Assembly (NCBI RefSeq): GCF_003574625.1
Contig: NZ_QNUJ01000007.1
Coordinates: 62,001 to 126,000, forward strand
Length of the DNA stretch: 64,000 nt
Direction of reading: 5' to 3'
DNA from: Shinella zoogloeoides
Lineage (GTDB): Bacteria; Pseudomonadota; Alphaproteobacteria; Rhizobiales; Rhizobiaceae
Part shown: piece after piece, positions 1 to 9,914 of the stretch
Position numbering within the stretch: position 1 is the first letter of the stretch
Layout: every line of letters starts with the position of its first letter
The notes under the pieces: model-generated
The model's input: only the letters and a program-made list of their open reading frames with translations
What the model was told of the DNA's origin: nothing
The model's database searches: none
Program-made: the position numbers and the translations under genes

Positions 1-1056
1 GGCCGCATCGGTGATCGCGAGCGGCCGGGCGTCGGCAAGGTCGGCCTGGCGCGGTTTGAGGTCAAGGATCTCGTAGATCATGCGGGCATTGACCGCCGCG
101 CGCTCGAGCGAGACCTGCAGCCGGGCGAGGCGCTTGGCCGGATCGTAGGCCATCAGCAGCGCCGTCACGAAGGAGAAGAACGCGCCCGGCAGGATGCCGC
201 CGTAGATCGAGCGGAAGGCGGCATAGGCAAGGACGCCCGCGATGGTGAAGCCGGCGAAGGATTCGGACATCGGCGCGGTGCGCTCGGTAAGCCGCGCGAT
301 GCGGTTCGACCGGTTCTCCGCCCGCTCGATGATGCTCTCGACCTTCTCCTTGAGCTGGTTTTCCATCGTGAAGGCCTTCACGATGGTGATGCCCTGCACC
401 GTCTCCTGCATCGCACCGAGTACGTGGCTGTTCAGCTCGACGGATTCGCGCGTCGCGGCGCGCAGCCGCTTCGAGACGTAGCGCAGGCCAAGAAGAAGCG
501 GTGGAGCGACGGCGAAGACGATGAGCGTCAGCAGCCAGTCCTTCGAGAGCATGACACCGACGAGGGCGAGCAGCGTGAGGAGGTCGCGCGCGAGCGACGT
601 CACCGTCATGTTCAGGACGTCGCGGATGCCGGAGATGTTCTGGTTGATCTTGGCGGCGAGATAGGCCGAGCGCGACTCGTTGAAATAGCTGACGCTGAGC
701 GCCATCAGGTGGGAGAACAGCCGACGCTGGTAGCGGGCGACGATGTTGTTGCCGATCTTCGACAGGATGACGGCCTGGAAATAGGTCGCAAAGCCGCGCA
801 ACACGAAGGCGGCGAAGATCGAGCCGCAGATGATGAGGACGAGGTCGGCGCGCTTGTTGGCGAAGGCCTCGTTGACAACCGATTCCATGATCCATGCGGC
901 GTAGGCGGTGGTGCCGGCGATGATGCCGAGGCACAGGATCGCCAGCAGGTACCCGCGAATATATTCGCGGCCGTTTTCGGCGATGACGCGCTTGAGCACG
1001 CTGGTGATGGTATCGGAGCTGACAGATGGGTGCTCGGTTCGACTTTTATCGGTCAA
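1..1056 (-). CDS. ABC exporter, membrane/ATPase (MsbA-like), C-terminus cut by window
   Basis: Partial gene: 352 codons are visible and the reading frame runs off the left edge of the window. The visible part is the transmembrane domain of a type I ABC exporter of the MsbA/lipid flippase class. Hydrophobic segments include one ending AAWIMESVV near residue 55, and the family hallmark RYQRRLFSHLMALSVSYF lies in the first intracellular loop. The nucleotide-binding domain would lie beyond position 1. The start is a TTG at 1056, reading MTDKSRTEHP; AGGAA lies about 10 bases upstream, and no better start is seen before the conserved domain. It is transcribed in the same direction as glk but separated from it by about 115 bp. 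Exporter class is secure from sequence pattern; the substrate (lipid A or another lipid) is inference. Confidence 0.82.
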   Translation of the reverse strand, partial: MTDKSRTEHPSVSSDTITSVLKRVIAENGREYIRGYLLAILCLGIIAGTTAYAAWIMESVVNEAFANKRADLVLIICGSIFAAFVLRGFATYFQAVILSKIGNNIVARYQRRLFSHLMALSVSYFNESRSAYLAAKINQNISGIRDVLNMTVTSLARDLLTLLALVGVMLSKDWLLTLIVFAVAPPLLLGLRYVSKRLRAATRESVELNSHVLGAMQETVQGITIVKAFTMENQLKEKVESIIERAENRSNRIARLTERTAPMSESFAGFTIAGVLAYAAFRSIYGGILPGAFFSFVTALLMAYDPAKRLARLQVSLERAAVNARMIYEILDLKPRQADLADARPLAITDAA

Positions 1057-1173
1057 TAAACTGACTTTCCTGCACGGTCTCGACGGCGGCCGGCGAACCG
1101 GCCCGTGGCCGCTCTATAGGGTGTCGGCCCGCTTTTGGCGAGTCCGCGGCGCGGCGCGGGCCCGTCGGAGCGC

Positions 1174-2199
1174 TCACCTTTTCCAGCGGCGTCCCTCCGT
1201 TGCAACACCGAAGCGGTCCGGCATGCGGGCGAAGGCGGCAAGGCCGGCAAGGGCGGCGACGGGGTGGGTGACCACGTAGGTGGGGATCGAACCGAGAAGC
1301 GCGCTATGCGGCGCCTTGTCCTCGAAGGCGGCGCGGAATTCGGGCCCGCGCAGCGCCGGCAGGATCTTCTGCGAGATGCCGCCGGCCAGGAAAACGCCGC
1401 CCTTGGCCATGAAGATCATCGCCATGTCGCCGGCGACGCGCCCGAGATAGGTGGAGAACAGCGAGACGGTCTCGACCGCTGCACGGTCCTCGTGAGCAAG
1501 CGCCTTGGCGGTGACGTCGGCGGGTGTCGCAAGCGTTGCGTCGATACCGTCGGTGGCGCAGATGGCATGATAGATGTTCATGATGCCGCGCCCGCACAGG
1601 AGCTGTTCGGCGGAGATGCGCCCTTCGATGGGTTCGAGGAACGGCCAGATCTGGTAGTCGCGCTCGCTGCGCGGACCGACATCGACATGGCCGCCTTCGC
1701 CCGGAACCGGAATCCAGCTGTGGCGGGTATGGACGAGGCCGGCGACGCCGAGGCCGGTGCCCGGGCCGAGCACGGCACGCGAGGCCGAATGCCGCTCCAC
1801 GCCGGGGCCGATCTTCTCGCGATCCTCGTCGCCGAGCGAGGCGACGGCAAGCGCCTGCGCCTCGAAATCATTGACCAGCAGCACATCCTCGAAGCCGAGA
1901 TTGGCGATCATGTCGCGCGGGCGCACCACCCAAGGGCAATTGGTCAGCGGCACCTCGTCGCCCTCGATAGGCCCGGCAAGCGCCAGGATCGCCGAGCGCG
2001 GCTGTACGGAGGTCGTATCGAGGATACAGCGTTGCAGCGCGTCGTCGATATTGGCGAAATCGGCGGTCTGAACGATGGGGAAATGCTTCGGCTCGGCGAA
2101 GGCGTCGACCAGCAGCGCGAAGCGCGCATTGGTGCCGCCGATATCGCCGATCAGGATGGGGAAGGGAAAGTTCGTGTCGTTGTCGCCCGGCCGTGCCAT
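1174..2199 (-). CDS. glk: glucokinase
   Basis: ATP-dependent phosphorylation of glucose to glucose 6-phosphate in the cytoplasm, feeding the Entner-Doudoroff and pentose pathways. The ATP-binding loop [15 protein letters not shown] is near residue 17. Other family blocks include [22 protein letters not shown] and the sugar-binding [13 protein letters not shown]; the protein ends TEGRRWKR as rhizobial Glk proteins do. At 341 residues it is the usual length for the proteobacterial Glk family (not ROK). Two adjacent ATG codons (2202 and 2199) exist; 2199 is chosen by analogy with relatives and the difference is one residue. mgsA follows upstream on the same strand after about 60 bp, so the two probably form an mgsA-glk unit. 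Confidence 0.95.
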   Translation of the reverse strand: MARPGDNDTNFPFPILIGDIGGTNARFALLVDAFAEPKHFPIVQTADFANIDDALQRCILDTTSVQPRSAILALAGPIEGDEVPLTNCPWVVRPRDMIANLGFEDVLLVNDFEAQALAVASLGDEDREKIGPGVERHSASRAVLGPGTGLGVAGLVHTRHSWIPVPGEGGHVDVGPRSERDYQIWPFLEPIEGRISAEQLLCGRGIMNIYHAICATDGIDATLATPADVTAKALAHEDRAAVETVSLFSTYLGRVAGDMAMIFMAKGGVFLAGGISQKILPALRGPEFRAAFEDKAPHSALLGSIPTYVVTHPVAALAGLAAFARMPDRFGVATEGRRWKR

Positions 2200-2260
2200 C
2201 AAGCTGTCCCGTTCTTTATGGTGGATGGTCCGCTTTCGCTATCTGCGGCGAAGGTTGCCG

Positions 2261-2641
2261 TCAATCGGCGGCAAAGTCGAGAAGCTGTTCGGCGGTCGCC
2301 CGGTTCAGCGCCATCGGAATGTCATAGACGATCGCAAGTCGCATCAGCGCCTTCACGTCGACATCGTGCGGCATCGGCGTCAACGGATCGACGAAGAAGA
2401 TCAGCACGTCCACCTCGCCCGTCGCGATCAGCGCGCCGATCTGCTGGTCGCCGCCGAGCGGGCCGCTTTTCAGCCGGGTCACGTCGAGCCCGGGACAGGC
2501 GTCCAGCACCCGGCCGCCGGTGGTGCCGGTCGCAACGATCCGTGCCTGCGAGAGCACGTTTTCATGCTCGGCGGCGAAGGCCGCCATGTCGTCCTTCTTC
2601 TCGTCATGCGCGATGAGCGCGATGCATTTCCGGCGCGACAT
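2261..2641 (-). CDS. mgsA: methylglyoxal synthase
   Basis: Converts dihydroxyacetone phosphate to methylglyoxal and phosphate, a bypass that releases phosphate when sugar phosphates build up. The 126-residue protein is full length. Visible family motifs are [12 protein letters not shown] near the start, VATGTTGG (phosphate binding), [12 protein letters not shown], which holds the catalytic aspartate, and [20 protein letters not shown]. The start at 2641 ([13 protein letters not shown]) aligns with relatives and has GGGGA 7 bases upstream; an ATG two codons earlier (2647) is the alternative. Adjacent to glk, so probably cotranscribed with it. Confidence 0.95.
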   Translation of the reverse strand: MSRRKCIALIAHDEKKDDMAAFAAEHENVLSQARIVATGTTGGRVLDACPGLDVTRLKSGPLGGDQQIGALIATGEVDVLIFFVDPLTPMPHDVDVKALMRLAIVYDIPMALNRATAEQLLDFAAD

Positions 2642-2654
2642 GGGCATTCCCCAG

Positions 2655-2671
2655 CGATTTTAAATCGATTT
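2655..2671. promoter_or_regulatory. overlapping palindromes upstream of mgsA
   Basis: CGATTT-T-AAATCG (2655-2667) is a perfect inverted repeat with a one-base centre, and AAATCGATTT (2662-2671) is a second perfect palindrome sharing one arm. Both lie 14-30 bases before the mgsA start, where a repressor or the promoter itself would sit. No regulator is recognisable from the site; function is inference. Confidence 0.35.
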
Positions 2672-2689
2672 GAACGCCTTATACAAAAG

Positions 2690-2799
2690 CGGCGGGGCGT
2701 TGAAAAGCCCCGCAGCCTCCCTCTGTCTGCCGGCATCTCCACACAAAGGAGGACGAAAACAGGAGGTTTGCTGGCGAGAGGGTAGGGAGGGCCCTTGGC
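2690..2799. repeat. degenerate rhizobial palindromic repeat between mepA and mgsA
   Basis: The 150 bp between mepA and mgsA hold no gene. The stretch around 2715-2790 contains the words CCTCTGTCTGCCGGCATCTCC and CGAGAGGGTAGGGAGGG, which resemble a decayed copy of a dispersed element; a related stretch lies at 22470-22500 in opposite orientation (GGATGCCGGCAGGCAGAGG). Assignment is by eye only. Confidence 0.4.
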
Positions 2800-3870
2800 C
2801 TACTGGAACGGCCGCGGAATCGGGATCGGCACGATCGCGGGAAGGGCCGTATCGGAGGCGATCACCGATTCGATGGTCGCGCTGGCGCCGCCCCCGGCGC
2901 TTGCGGAGAAGGCGAGCGCGGTCGAGGCGCCGCCATTGCCGCGATAGGTCACTTCCTGCTCGGAGGAGGGCGAGGCGCTCGCCAGGACCGTGCCGCAGGC
3001 TTTCGGCAGGTCCGACATCTTGACATACCAGGGCTTGACCGGCTTGGCGTCCTTCTTCGGCTTGGGCTTTTCCCAGGGCTCCTTGGTGAACCACCAGGCG
3101 AGCGATTGATCGCAGCCGTCGCCGGCCGGCACGCGCGCCTGCGGCTTGCAGCCGGGCGCGCCCTCCGGGCACTTGATGCGGATGTGGAAATGCTTGTCGT
3201 GGCCGTAGATCGGTCGCACCTTGCCGAGCAGCGAGCGGTCGCCCTGCCAGGTTTCGCAGAGCTTCTTCTTGATCGCCGGGTTGACGAAGACGCGCTCGAC
3301 CTGCGGGTAGCTCGCCGCCTTCATGACGAGCCGGGCATGGGTCGGCGTCCAGCGGCGCGAATCGACCGTCAGGAACTTGCTCTTGTCGAGCATGGAGGTG
3401 AAGGGCAGCTTTTCCCGCTCCTCGGCGGACAGGCGATGGTCCGGCATGGGCGTGAACCAGATATCGGCATCGAGGCCGACCTGGTGCGAGGCGTGACCAG
3501 ACAGCATCGGCCCGCCGCGCGGCTGTGAAATGTCACCGAGCAGCAGCCCCGGCCAGCCGATTTCGCGGGCGTCCTGCGAAAACTGCTCCAGCAGCGCGAT
3601 CATGTTCGGATGACCCCAGCGGCGGTTGCGCGACAGGCGCATCGCCTGCCAGGCCGGGCCGTCCGTCGGGATGGCCACCGCGCCGGCGATGCAGCCCTTG
3701 GCATAGGACCCGTAGGGGCTCGTCGCCATCAGCGCCGGCAGGCGCTTGGCGCCGAACAGCTCCTTGGCCGGCCGCTCCTCGGCCGCAAGCGGCGAGGCGA
3801 GCGCGGTCAGCGCAAGGCCGGCGGCGAGGAAGCAGGTGGGCAGGCGGGAAAGCAGGAAATGGGCTGGCAT
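2800..3870 (-). CDS. mepA: penicillin-insensitive murein endopeptidase
   Basis: Periplasmic LAS-type zinc endopeptidase that cuts D-Ala-meso-DAP cross-links in peptidoglycan. A signal peptide runs to about residue 30 (CFLAAGLALTALASPLAAEE). Family blocks follow: PYGSYAKGCIAGA, the zinc-site region SGHASHQVGLDADIWF (with the H and D ligands) and the second site YGHDKHFHIRIKCPEGAPGC. At 356 residues it is slightly longer than E. coli MepA because of a C-terminal low-complexity tail rich in Ala and Ser. The start at 3870 is chosen because it opens the signal peptide; the frame continues upstream without typical coding sequence. Divergent from yejA, so wall-peptide release and peptide import may share the intergenic region. 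Confidence 0.93.
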   Translation of the reverse strand: MPAHFLLSRLPTCFLAAGLALTALASPLAAEERPAKELFGAKRLPALMATSPYGSYAKGCIAGAVAIPTDGPAWQAMRLSRNRRWGHPNMIALLEQFSQDAREIGWPGLLLGDISQPRGGPMLSGHASHQVGLDADIWFTPMPDHRLSAEEREKLPFTSMLDKSKFLTVDSRRWTPTHARLVMKAASYPQVERVFVNPAIKKKLCETWQGDRSLLGKVRPIYGHDKHFHIRIKCPEGAPGCKPQARVPAGDGCDQSLAWWFTKEPWEKPKPKKDAKPVKPWYVKMSDLPKACGTVLASASPSSEQEVTYRGNGGASTALAFSASAGGGASATIESVIASDTALPAIVPIPIPRPFQ

Positions 3871-4051
3871 CGTCCGGTCTCGAAAGTCGCAATGGTTGCG
3901 AAAGGTTAAACGACCATCCTTTCGCAGAAGTGAATCCCTTCCCGTGATAGGCATGGCAAAAACCGCCGCTTTCATGGCGGGCCTGTCATTTGCCCGGATT
4001 TTGCCTATTCTCTCCCGCATGCTTCGGCAAAGGATACGAAAGGGAATTGGC

Positions 4052-5902
4052 ATGCAGGCAGCCTTCGGGAGAAACGTGTTCACGGTCGCTCTGGCCCTGT
4101 CTTTGGGGGCTGCGACCGGCGCCCTCGCGCAAGACGCCAAGGAACCTGTCTGGCACAGCGGTCTTTCCACCATCGGCGAACTGAAGCACCCGAACGGCTT
4201 TGCCCATTTCGACTATGTCGATCCCGACGCGCCGAAGGGCGGCGAGCTGAAGCTTTCCGAAACCGGCACCTACGACACGTTCAACCCCATCCTCTCCAAG
4301 GGCGAGGCCGCCTCGGGCGTTTCCTCCCTCGTCTTCGACACGCTGCTGAAATCCGCCGAGGACGAGATCACCACCGCCTATGGCCTGCTGGCCGAGGGCG
4401 TGTCCTTCCCGGACGACATCTCCTCTGCGACCTTCCGCCTGCGCGCGGAAGCCAAATGGGCGGACGGCCAGCCGGTGACGCCGGAGGACGTGGTCTTCTC
4501 CTTCGAAAAGTCGAAGGAGCACAATCCGCTGCTCGCCAACTACTACAAGCACGTCGTCTCGGCGGAGAAGACCGGCGAGCGCGACGTCACCTTCCGCTTC
4601 GACGAGAAGAACAACCGCGAGCTTCCCAACATCCTCGGCCAGTTCCAGATCGTGCCGAAACACTGGTGGGAGGGGACGGACGCCAAGGGCAACAAGCGCG
4701 ACATAGGCCGCACGACGCTGGAGCCCGTCATGGGCTCCGGCCCCTACAGGATCGCCTCCTTCCAGGCCGGCGGCTCGATCCGTTTCGAGCGGCGCGACGA
4801 CTATTGGGGCAAGGATCTCAACGTGAATGTCGGCCAGAACAATTTCGGCGCGATCACCTATACGTTCTTCGGCGACAGGAATGTGGAATTCGAGGCCTTT
4901 CGCGCCGGCAATGTCGACTTTTACCGCGACAATTCGTCCAGCCACTGGATGACGGCCTATGACTTCCCGGCCGCCAAGGACGGCCGCATCGTACGCGAGG
5001 AGATCGAAAATCCGCTGCGCGCCACCGGCATCATGCAGGCCTTCGTGCCGAACATGCGCCGGGAGAAATTCAGGGACCAGCGGGTGCGCGAGGCGCTGAA
5101 CTACGCCTATGACTTCGAAAGCCTCAACCGCAACCTCGCCTATGGCCGGCTCAACCGCATCGACAGTTATTTCTGGGGCACCGAGCTTGCCTCATCGGGC
5201 CTGCCGGAGGGCCGCGAGAAGGAAATCCTGGAGGAACTGAAGGACAAGATCCCGTCCGAAGTCTTCACGACGCCCTATACCAATCCCGTCTCCGGCGATC
5301 CGAAGGCGGCGCGTGAGAACCTGCGCAAGGCGCTGATGCTCTTCAAGGAGGCGGGCTACGAGCTGAAGAACCGCAAGCTGGTGAATGTGAAGACCGGCGA
5401 GCCCTTCGGCATCGAGATCCTGCTGTCCAATCCCTCGCAGGAGCGCACGGTCCTGCCCTATGTGAAGAGCCTCACCGATATCGGCGTCGACGCGCGCATC
5501 CGCACGGTCGACAGTTCGCAATACACCAACCGCGTCCGCAGCTTCGATTACGACATGCTCTACGGCATCTGGGCGCAGACCTTGGTGCCGGGCAACGAGC
5601 AGGTCGACTACTGGGGCTCCTCCTCTGTCGACCAGCAGGGCTCGCGCAACTATGCCGGCATCGCCGATCCCGCCATAGACGAGCTGATCCGCCGGATCAT
5701 CTTCGCGCCGAACCGCGCCGAGCTCGTCGCCACCGTCAAGGCGATGGACCGCGTGCTGCTCGCCCATCACTATGTCGTGCCGATGTTCTATTCGAAGTCG
5801 CAGCAGGTCGCCTACTGGAACCATCTCGCCCGGCCGAAGGAGCTGCCCTATTACGGCCTTGGCTTCCCGGATGTCTGGTGGTCGAAGAACGCAGCCAGGT
5901 GA
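4052..5902 (+). CDS. yejA: oligopeptide ABC transporter substrate-binding protein (YejA)
   Basis: Periplasmic solute receptor (SBP family 5) of the YejABEF importer, which takes up peptides including microcin C-type compounds. In S. meliloti the same system is known to help survive plant NCR peptides. A signal peptide is seen at residues 1-26 (FTVALALSLGAATGALAQ), followed by the YejA-type start HGLST-like sequence WHSGLSTIGELKHPNGFAHF and the family 5 block RLRAEAKWADGQPVTPEDVV. It has 616 residues, the normal length. The start at 4052 has AAAGGGA 6-7 bases upstream; an ATG at 4019 lacks a ribosome site. First gene of the four-gene yej operon. Confidence 0.95.
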   Translation: MQAAFGRNVFTVALALSLGAATGALAQDAKEPVWHSGLSTIGELKHPNGFAHFDYVDPDAPKGGELKLSETGTYDTFNPILSKGEAASGVSSLVFDTLLKSAEDEITTAYGLLAEGVSFPDDISSATFRLRAEAKWADGQPVTPEDVVFSFEKSKEHNPLLANYYKHVVSAEKTGERDVTFRFDEKNNRELPNILGQFQIVPKHWWEGTDAKGNKRDIGRTTLEPVMGSGPYRIASFQAGGSIRFERRDDYWGKDLNVNVGQNNFGAITYTFFGDRNVEFEAFRAGNVDFYRDNSSSHWMTAYDFPAAKDGRIVREEIENPLRATGIMQAFVPNMRREKFRDQRVREALNYAYDFESLNRNLAYGRLNRIDSYFWGTELASSGLPEGREKEILEELKDKIPSEVFTTPYTNPVSGDPKAARENLRKALMLFKEAGYELKNRKLVNVKTGEPFGIEILLSNPSQERTVLPYVKSLTDIGVDARIRTVDSSQYTNRVRSFDYDMLYGIWAQTLVPGNEQVDYWGSSSVDQQGSRNYAGIADPAIDELIRRIIFAPNRAELVATVKAMDRVLLAHHYVVPMFYSKSQQVAYWNHLARPKELPYYGLGFPDVWWSKNAAR

Positions 5903-6053
5903 GACAGGGCAAATAAGCCGGGGCTTGCACAGGCGGTCCGGCTGGGCTCCATATAGCGATGACGAATCACCGGCCGCGCGGCGGCGGAAGAACGGAAGGA
6001 TCGGGCTTGGACGGCTGGACATCGACGCGGCGCAATCGGGCGGGTAATCGCTG

Positions 6054-7130
6054 ATGGGCGCCTATATCCTGCGCCGCATCCTGCTGATGATCCCGACGAT
6101 CTTCGGCATCATGGCGATCTCGTTCGCGATCGTGCAGTTCGCGCCCGGCGGCCCGGTCGAGCAGGTCATCGCGGATCTGACGAGCCAGAGCGGCGGCGAT
6201 CGCCTGTCCGGCGGGGGCGGCGACATGCTGCAGGTTGGGCAGGACAGCGCCTATCGCGGCGCGCGCGGCCTCGATCCAGAATTCATCGCCAAGCTGGAAA
6301 AGCAGTTCGGCTTCGACAAGCCGCCGCTCGAGCGCTTCTTCACGATGATGTGGGACTACATGCGCTTCGACTTCGGCGAGAGCTTCTTCCGCAACGTCTC
6401 CGTCGTCGACCTCATCGCGCAGAAGATGCCGGTCTCCATCTCGCTCGGCGTGTGGATCCTCATCTTCTCTTACGCGATCTCCATCCCGCTCGGCATCCAC
6501 AAGGCGGTGAAGGACGGCTCGGCCTTCGACGTCTGGACGTCGGGCATCATCATCATCGGCTATGCGGTGCCGAGCTTCCTCTTCGGCATCCTGCTCATCG
6601 TCGTCTTCGCCGGCGGTTCGTTCCTCGACTGGTTCCCGCTGCGCGGCATCGTCTCGGACAATTTCAGCAGCCTCGCCTGGTGGCAGAAGCCGCTCGACTA
6701 CATGTGGCACATGACGCTGCCGCTGATCACGCTGCTGCTCTCCGCCTTCGCCACGACGACGCTCCTGACGAAGAACTCCTTCATCGACGAGATCAAGAAG
6801 CAATATGTCACGACGGCCCGCGCCAAGGGCCTGACCGAGGGGCAGGTGCTCTACGGCCACGTCTTCCGCAACGCCATGCTGATCATCATCGCCGGCTTTC
6901 CCGGCGCCTTCATCTCGGCCTTCTTCACGGGCTCGCTCCTCATCGAATATATCTTCTCGCTCGATGGCCTCGGCCGCCTCGGCTACGATTCCATCGTCCG
7001 GCGCGACTATCCCATCGTCTTCGCGACGCTCTTCATCTTCTCGCTGATGGGCCTCGTCGTCTCCCTCGTCTCCGACCTCATCTATACCTGGGTCGATCCG
7101 CGCATCGATTTCGAGCGGAGGGACGTCTGA
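6054..7130 (+). CDS. yejB: peptide ABC transporter permease (YejB)
   Basis: Inner-membrane permease subunit of YejABEF (binding-protein-dependent transport, DppB type). The N-terminus [19 protein letters not shown] is the classic first membrane segment. A long periplasmic insert (about residues 40-85) is typical of YejB. The EAA loop is [21 protein letters not shown] near residue 260. It has 358 residues. It lies 151 bp after yejA, which is longer than the other gaps in the operon, and overlaps yejE by one base (TGATG), indicating translational coupling. Confidence 0.95.
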   Translation: MGAYILRRILLMIPTIFGIMAISFAIVQFAPGGPVEQVIADLTSQSGGDRLSGGGGDMLQVGQDSAYRGARGLDPEFIAKLEKQFGFDKPPLERFFTMMWDYMRFDFGESFFRNVSVVDLIAQKMPVSISLGVWILIFSYAISIPLGIHKAVKDGSAFDVWTSGIIIIGYAVPSFLFGILLIVVFAGGSFLDWFPLRGIVSDNFSSLAWWQKPLDYMWHMTLPLITLLLSAFATTTLLTKNSFIDEIKKQYVTTARAKGLTEGQVLYGHVFRNAMLIIIAGFPGAFISAFFTGSLLIEYIFSLDGLGRLGYDSIVRRDYPIVFATLFIFSLMGLVVSLVSDLIYTWVDPRIDFERRDV

Positions 7131-8269
7131 TGACCGCCGTGACGGATACGAGTCCGATCGCTCCGCCAAGGAAGGGCCTGCTCTCGCCGACGAACAAGCG
7201 GCGCTGGGAGAACTTCAAGGCGAATCGGCGCGGCTACTGGTCGCTCTGGATCTTCCTCGTCATCTTCGTGCTCAGCCTCTTTGCCGAATGCATCGTCAAC
7301 GACCGGCCGATCCTCGCCTCCTACAAGGGCGAGCTGCTCTTCCCCGTCGTGATCGATTACCCGGAGGAGAAATTCGGCGGCTTCCTCGCCGAGACGGACT
7401 ACCGCTCGGATTTCATCACCGAGGAGATAGAGGCGAACGGCTGGATGATCTGGCCGCCGATCCGCTATTCCTACAGCTCGACCAATTCCAACATCCCGCA
7501 TTCCGCCCCGACCAAGCCCTTCTGGCTGATGTCGAAGGAGGAGCGCTGCTCCGGCTATCCGGACGGCGCGGCGGACGTGAACTGCAACTGGCACAATCTC
7601 AACTGGCTCGGCACGGACGACCAGGCGCGCGACGTGCTCGCCCGCGTCATCTACGGCTTCCGCATCTCCGTGCTCTTCGGCCTCGCGCTGACGATCTGCT
7701 CGGCCGTGGTCGGCGTGACGGCCGGTGCCATACAGGGCTACTTCGGTGGCTGGACGGACCTTCTGATGCAGCGCTTCATCGAGATCTGGTCCTCGATGCC
7801 GGTGCTCTACATCCTGCTCATCATCGCCGCCATCCTGCCGCCCGGCTTCTGGATCCTGCTCGGCATCATGCTGCTCTTCTCCTGGGTCGGTTTCGTCGGC
7901 GTGGTGCGCGCGGAATTCCTGCGCGCCCGCAATTTCGAATATGTCCGGGCCGCCCGGGCGCTCGGCGTCGGCAATGCGACGATCATGTACCGGCACCTCC
8001 TGCCGAATGCGATGGTCGCGACGCTCACCTTCCTGCCCTTCATCCTGTCGGGCTCGATCACCACGCTCACCTCGCTCGACTTCCTGGGCTTCGGCATGCC
8101 GCCGGGCTCGCCTTCGCTCGGCGAACTGATCGCGCAGGGCAAGGAGAACCTTCAGGCGCCGTGGCTCGGCCTCACCGCCTTCGTCGTCATGTCCGTCATG
8201 CTGTCGCTGCTGATCTTCGTCGGCGAAGCGACGCGCGACGCCTTCGATCCGAGGAAGACCTTCCGGTGA
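7130..8269 (+). CDS. yejE: peptide ABC transporter permease (YejE)
   Basis: Second permease of YejABEF (DppC type, 379 residues). Residues 10-60 carry the N-terminal cytoplasmic stretch LLSPTNKRRWENFKANRRGYW and the first membrane segment. A large periplasmic domain (residues about 60-160) follows, including the two Cys of KEERCSGYPDGAADVNCNW. Then come the core segments with the EAA loop EYVRAARALGVGNATIMYRH. The start ATG at 7130 shares its A with the yejB stop, and the stop overlaps the GTG start of yejF by four bases. Confidence 0.95.
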   Translation: MTAVTDTSPIAPPRKGLLSPTNKRRWENFKANRRGYWSLWIFLVIFVLSLFAECIVNDRPILASYKGELLFPVVIDYPEEKFGGFLAETDYRSDFITEEIEANGWMIWPPIRYSYSSTNSNIPHSAPTKPFWLMSKEERCSGYPDGAADVNCNWHNLNWLGTDDQARDVLARVIYGFRISVLFGLALTICSAVVGVTAGAIQGYFGGWTDLLMQRFIEIWSSMPVLYILLIIAAILPPGFWILLGIMLLFSWVGFVGVVRAEFLRARNFEYVRAARALGVGNATIMYRHLLPNAMVATLTFLPFILSGSITTLTSLDFLGFGMPPGSPSLGELIAQGKENLQAPWLGLTAFVVMSVMLSLLIFVGEATRDAFDPRKTFR

Positions 8270-9900
8270 GCGCTCCCGAAACCATCCTTTCCGTCCGCGA
8301 CCTGTCGGTGGCCTTCCATCAGGGCGGCAACACCTCGCTCGCCGTCGACCGCGTCTCCTTCGAGATCCACCGCGGCGAGGTCGTCGCCCTCGTCGGCGAA
8401 TCGGGTTCCGGCAAGTCGGTGACGGCGAACTCGGTCCTGAGGCTGCTGCCCTATCCCGCCGCAAGCCATCCGTCCGGCGAGATCGTCTTCAAGGGCAAGG
8501 ACCTCCTGAAAGCGTCGGATGCGGCGCTGCGCAATGTGCGCGGCAACGACATCACCATGATCTTCCAGGAGCCGATGACCTCGCTCAATCCGCTGCATTC
8601 CATCGAACGGCAGATCGGCGAGATCCTGAAGCTGCACCAGGATATCGAAGGCCCCGCCGCGCGCGCGAAAATCCTCGAACTCCTCAATCAGGTCGGTATC
8701 CGCGAGCCGGAAAAGCGCCTCGCCGCCTATCCGCACGAGCTGTCCGGCGGCCAGCGCCAGCGCGTCATGATCGCCATGGCGCTCGCCAACCGCCCGGAAC
8801 TGCTGATCGCCGACGAGCCGACCACCGCGCTCGACGTCACCGTGCAGGCGCAGATCCTCGAACTCCTGAAGAACCTCAAGGAAGAGCACGGCATGTCCAT
8901 GCTCTTCATCACCCACGACCTCGGTATCGTCCGCAAGTTCGCCGATAGGGTCTGCGTGATGACCAAGGGCAGGATCGTCGAGACCGGCCCGGTCGAGGAG
9001 ATATTCTCCAACCCGCAGCACGCCTATACCCGCCACCTGCTCGCCTCCGAGCCTCGCGGCGAGCCGCGCCCGGCCGACGACAGCCAGCCCGTCGTCGTGG
9101 AGGCGGAGGACGTGAAAGTCTGGTTCCCGATCAAGGCCGGCTTCATGCGCCGCGTCGTCGATCATGTGAAGGCCGTCGACGGCATCGACCTGACGCTGCG
9201 CGCCGGCCACACGCTCGGCGTCGTCGGCGAATCCGGTTCCGGCAAGACGACGCTCGGCCTCGCGCTGACGCGGCTCATCTCTTCCAGGGGCCGCATCGCC
9301 TTCGTCGGACAGGACATCGCCGGCCATACCTTCGCCGAGATGCGGCCGCTGCGCCGGCGCATGCAGATCGTCTTCCAGGACCCCTACGGCTCGCTCTCGC
9401 CGCGCATGTCGGTCGCCGATATCGTCGGGGAAGGCCTGACGATCCACGAGCCCTCGCTTTCTGAAGCCGAGCGCGACCATCGCGTCGCCTCTGCACTGGA
9501 GGAAACCGGCCTCGATCCCACGACCCGCTGGCGCTACCCGCACGAATTTTCCGGCGGCCAGCGCCAGCGCATCGCGATCGCCCGCGCCATGGTGCTGAAA
9601 CCCGAATTCGTCATGCTGGACGAGCCGACCTCCGCACTCGACATGAGCGTGCAGGCGCAGGTGGTCGAACTCCTGCGCGATCTTCAGGCGAAGCACAATC
9701 TCGCCTATCTCTTCATTAGCCACGACCTCAAGGTCGTGCGCGCGCTCGCCAACGACATCATCGTCATGCGCGGCGGGCGCGTGGTGGAAAAGGGCCGGGC
9801 GAAGGACATCATCGAGCGGCCGGGCGAGGCCTATACCAGGGCCCTCATGGCCGCCGCCTTCAACCTCGAAGCCGTCCGCAGCGAGACGATAAGCCAGTAG
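8266..9900 (+). CDS. yejF: peptide ABC transporter, double ATPase (YejF)
   Basis: Fused pair of ABC ATPase cassettes that powers YejABEF. Cassette 1: Walker A GESGSGKS at residues 44-51, signature LSGGQRQR, Walker [13 protein letters not shown]. Cassette 2: Walker A GESGSGKT near residue 320, signature FSGGQRQR, Walker [12 protein letters not shown]. It has 544 residues, full length for YejF. The start is GTG at 8266 within GTGA, overlapping the yejE stop. Both cassettes look catalytically intact. Confidence 0.95.
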   Translation: MSAPETILSVRDLSVAFHQGGNTSLAVDRVSFEIHRGEVVALVGESGSGKSVTANSVLRLLPYPAASHPSGEIVFKGKDLLKASDAALRNVRGNDITMIFQEPMTSLNPLHSIERQIGEILKLHQDIEGPAARAKILELLNQVGIREPEKRLAAYPHELSGGQRQRVMIAMALANRPELLIADEPTTALDVTVQAQILELLKNLKEEHGMSMLFITHDLGIVRKFADRVCVMTKGRIVETGPVEEIFSNPQHAYTRHLLASEPRGEPRPADDSQPVVVEAEDVKVWFPIKAGFMRRVVDHVKAVDGIDLTLRAGHTLGVVGESGSGKTTLGLALTRLISSRGRIAFVGQDIAGHTFAEMRPLRRRMQIVFQDPYGSLSPRMSVADIVGEGLTIHEPSLSEAERDHRVASALEETGLDPTTRWRYPHEFSGGQRQRIAIARAMVLKPEFVMLDEPTSALDMSVQAQVVELLRDLQAKHNLAYLFISHDLKVVRALANDIIVMRGGRVVEKGRAKDIIERPGEAYTRALMAAAFNLEAVRSETISQ

Positions 9901-9914
9901 CAGCAGGAAGCAGC

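Noticed and set aside
1135-2616. Plus-strand frame opposite glk and mgsA
   Set aside because: Both real genes on the other strand show complete active sites; this frame has none.
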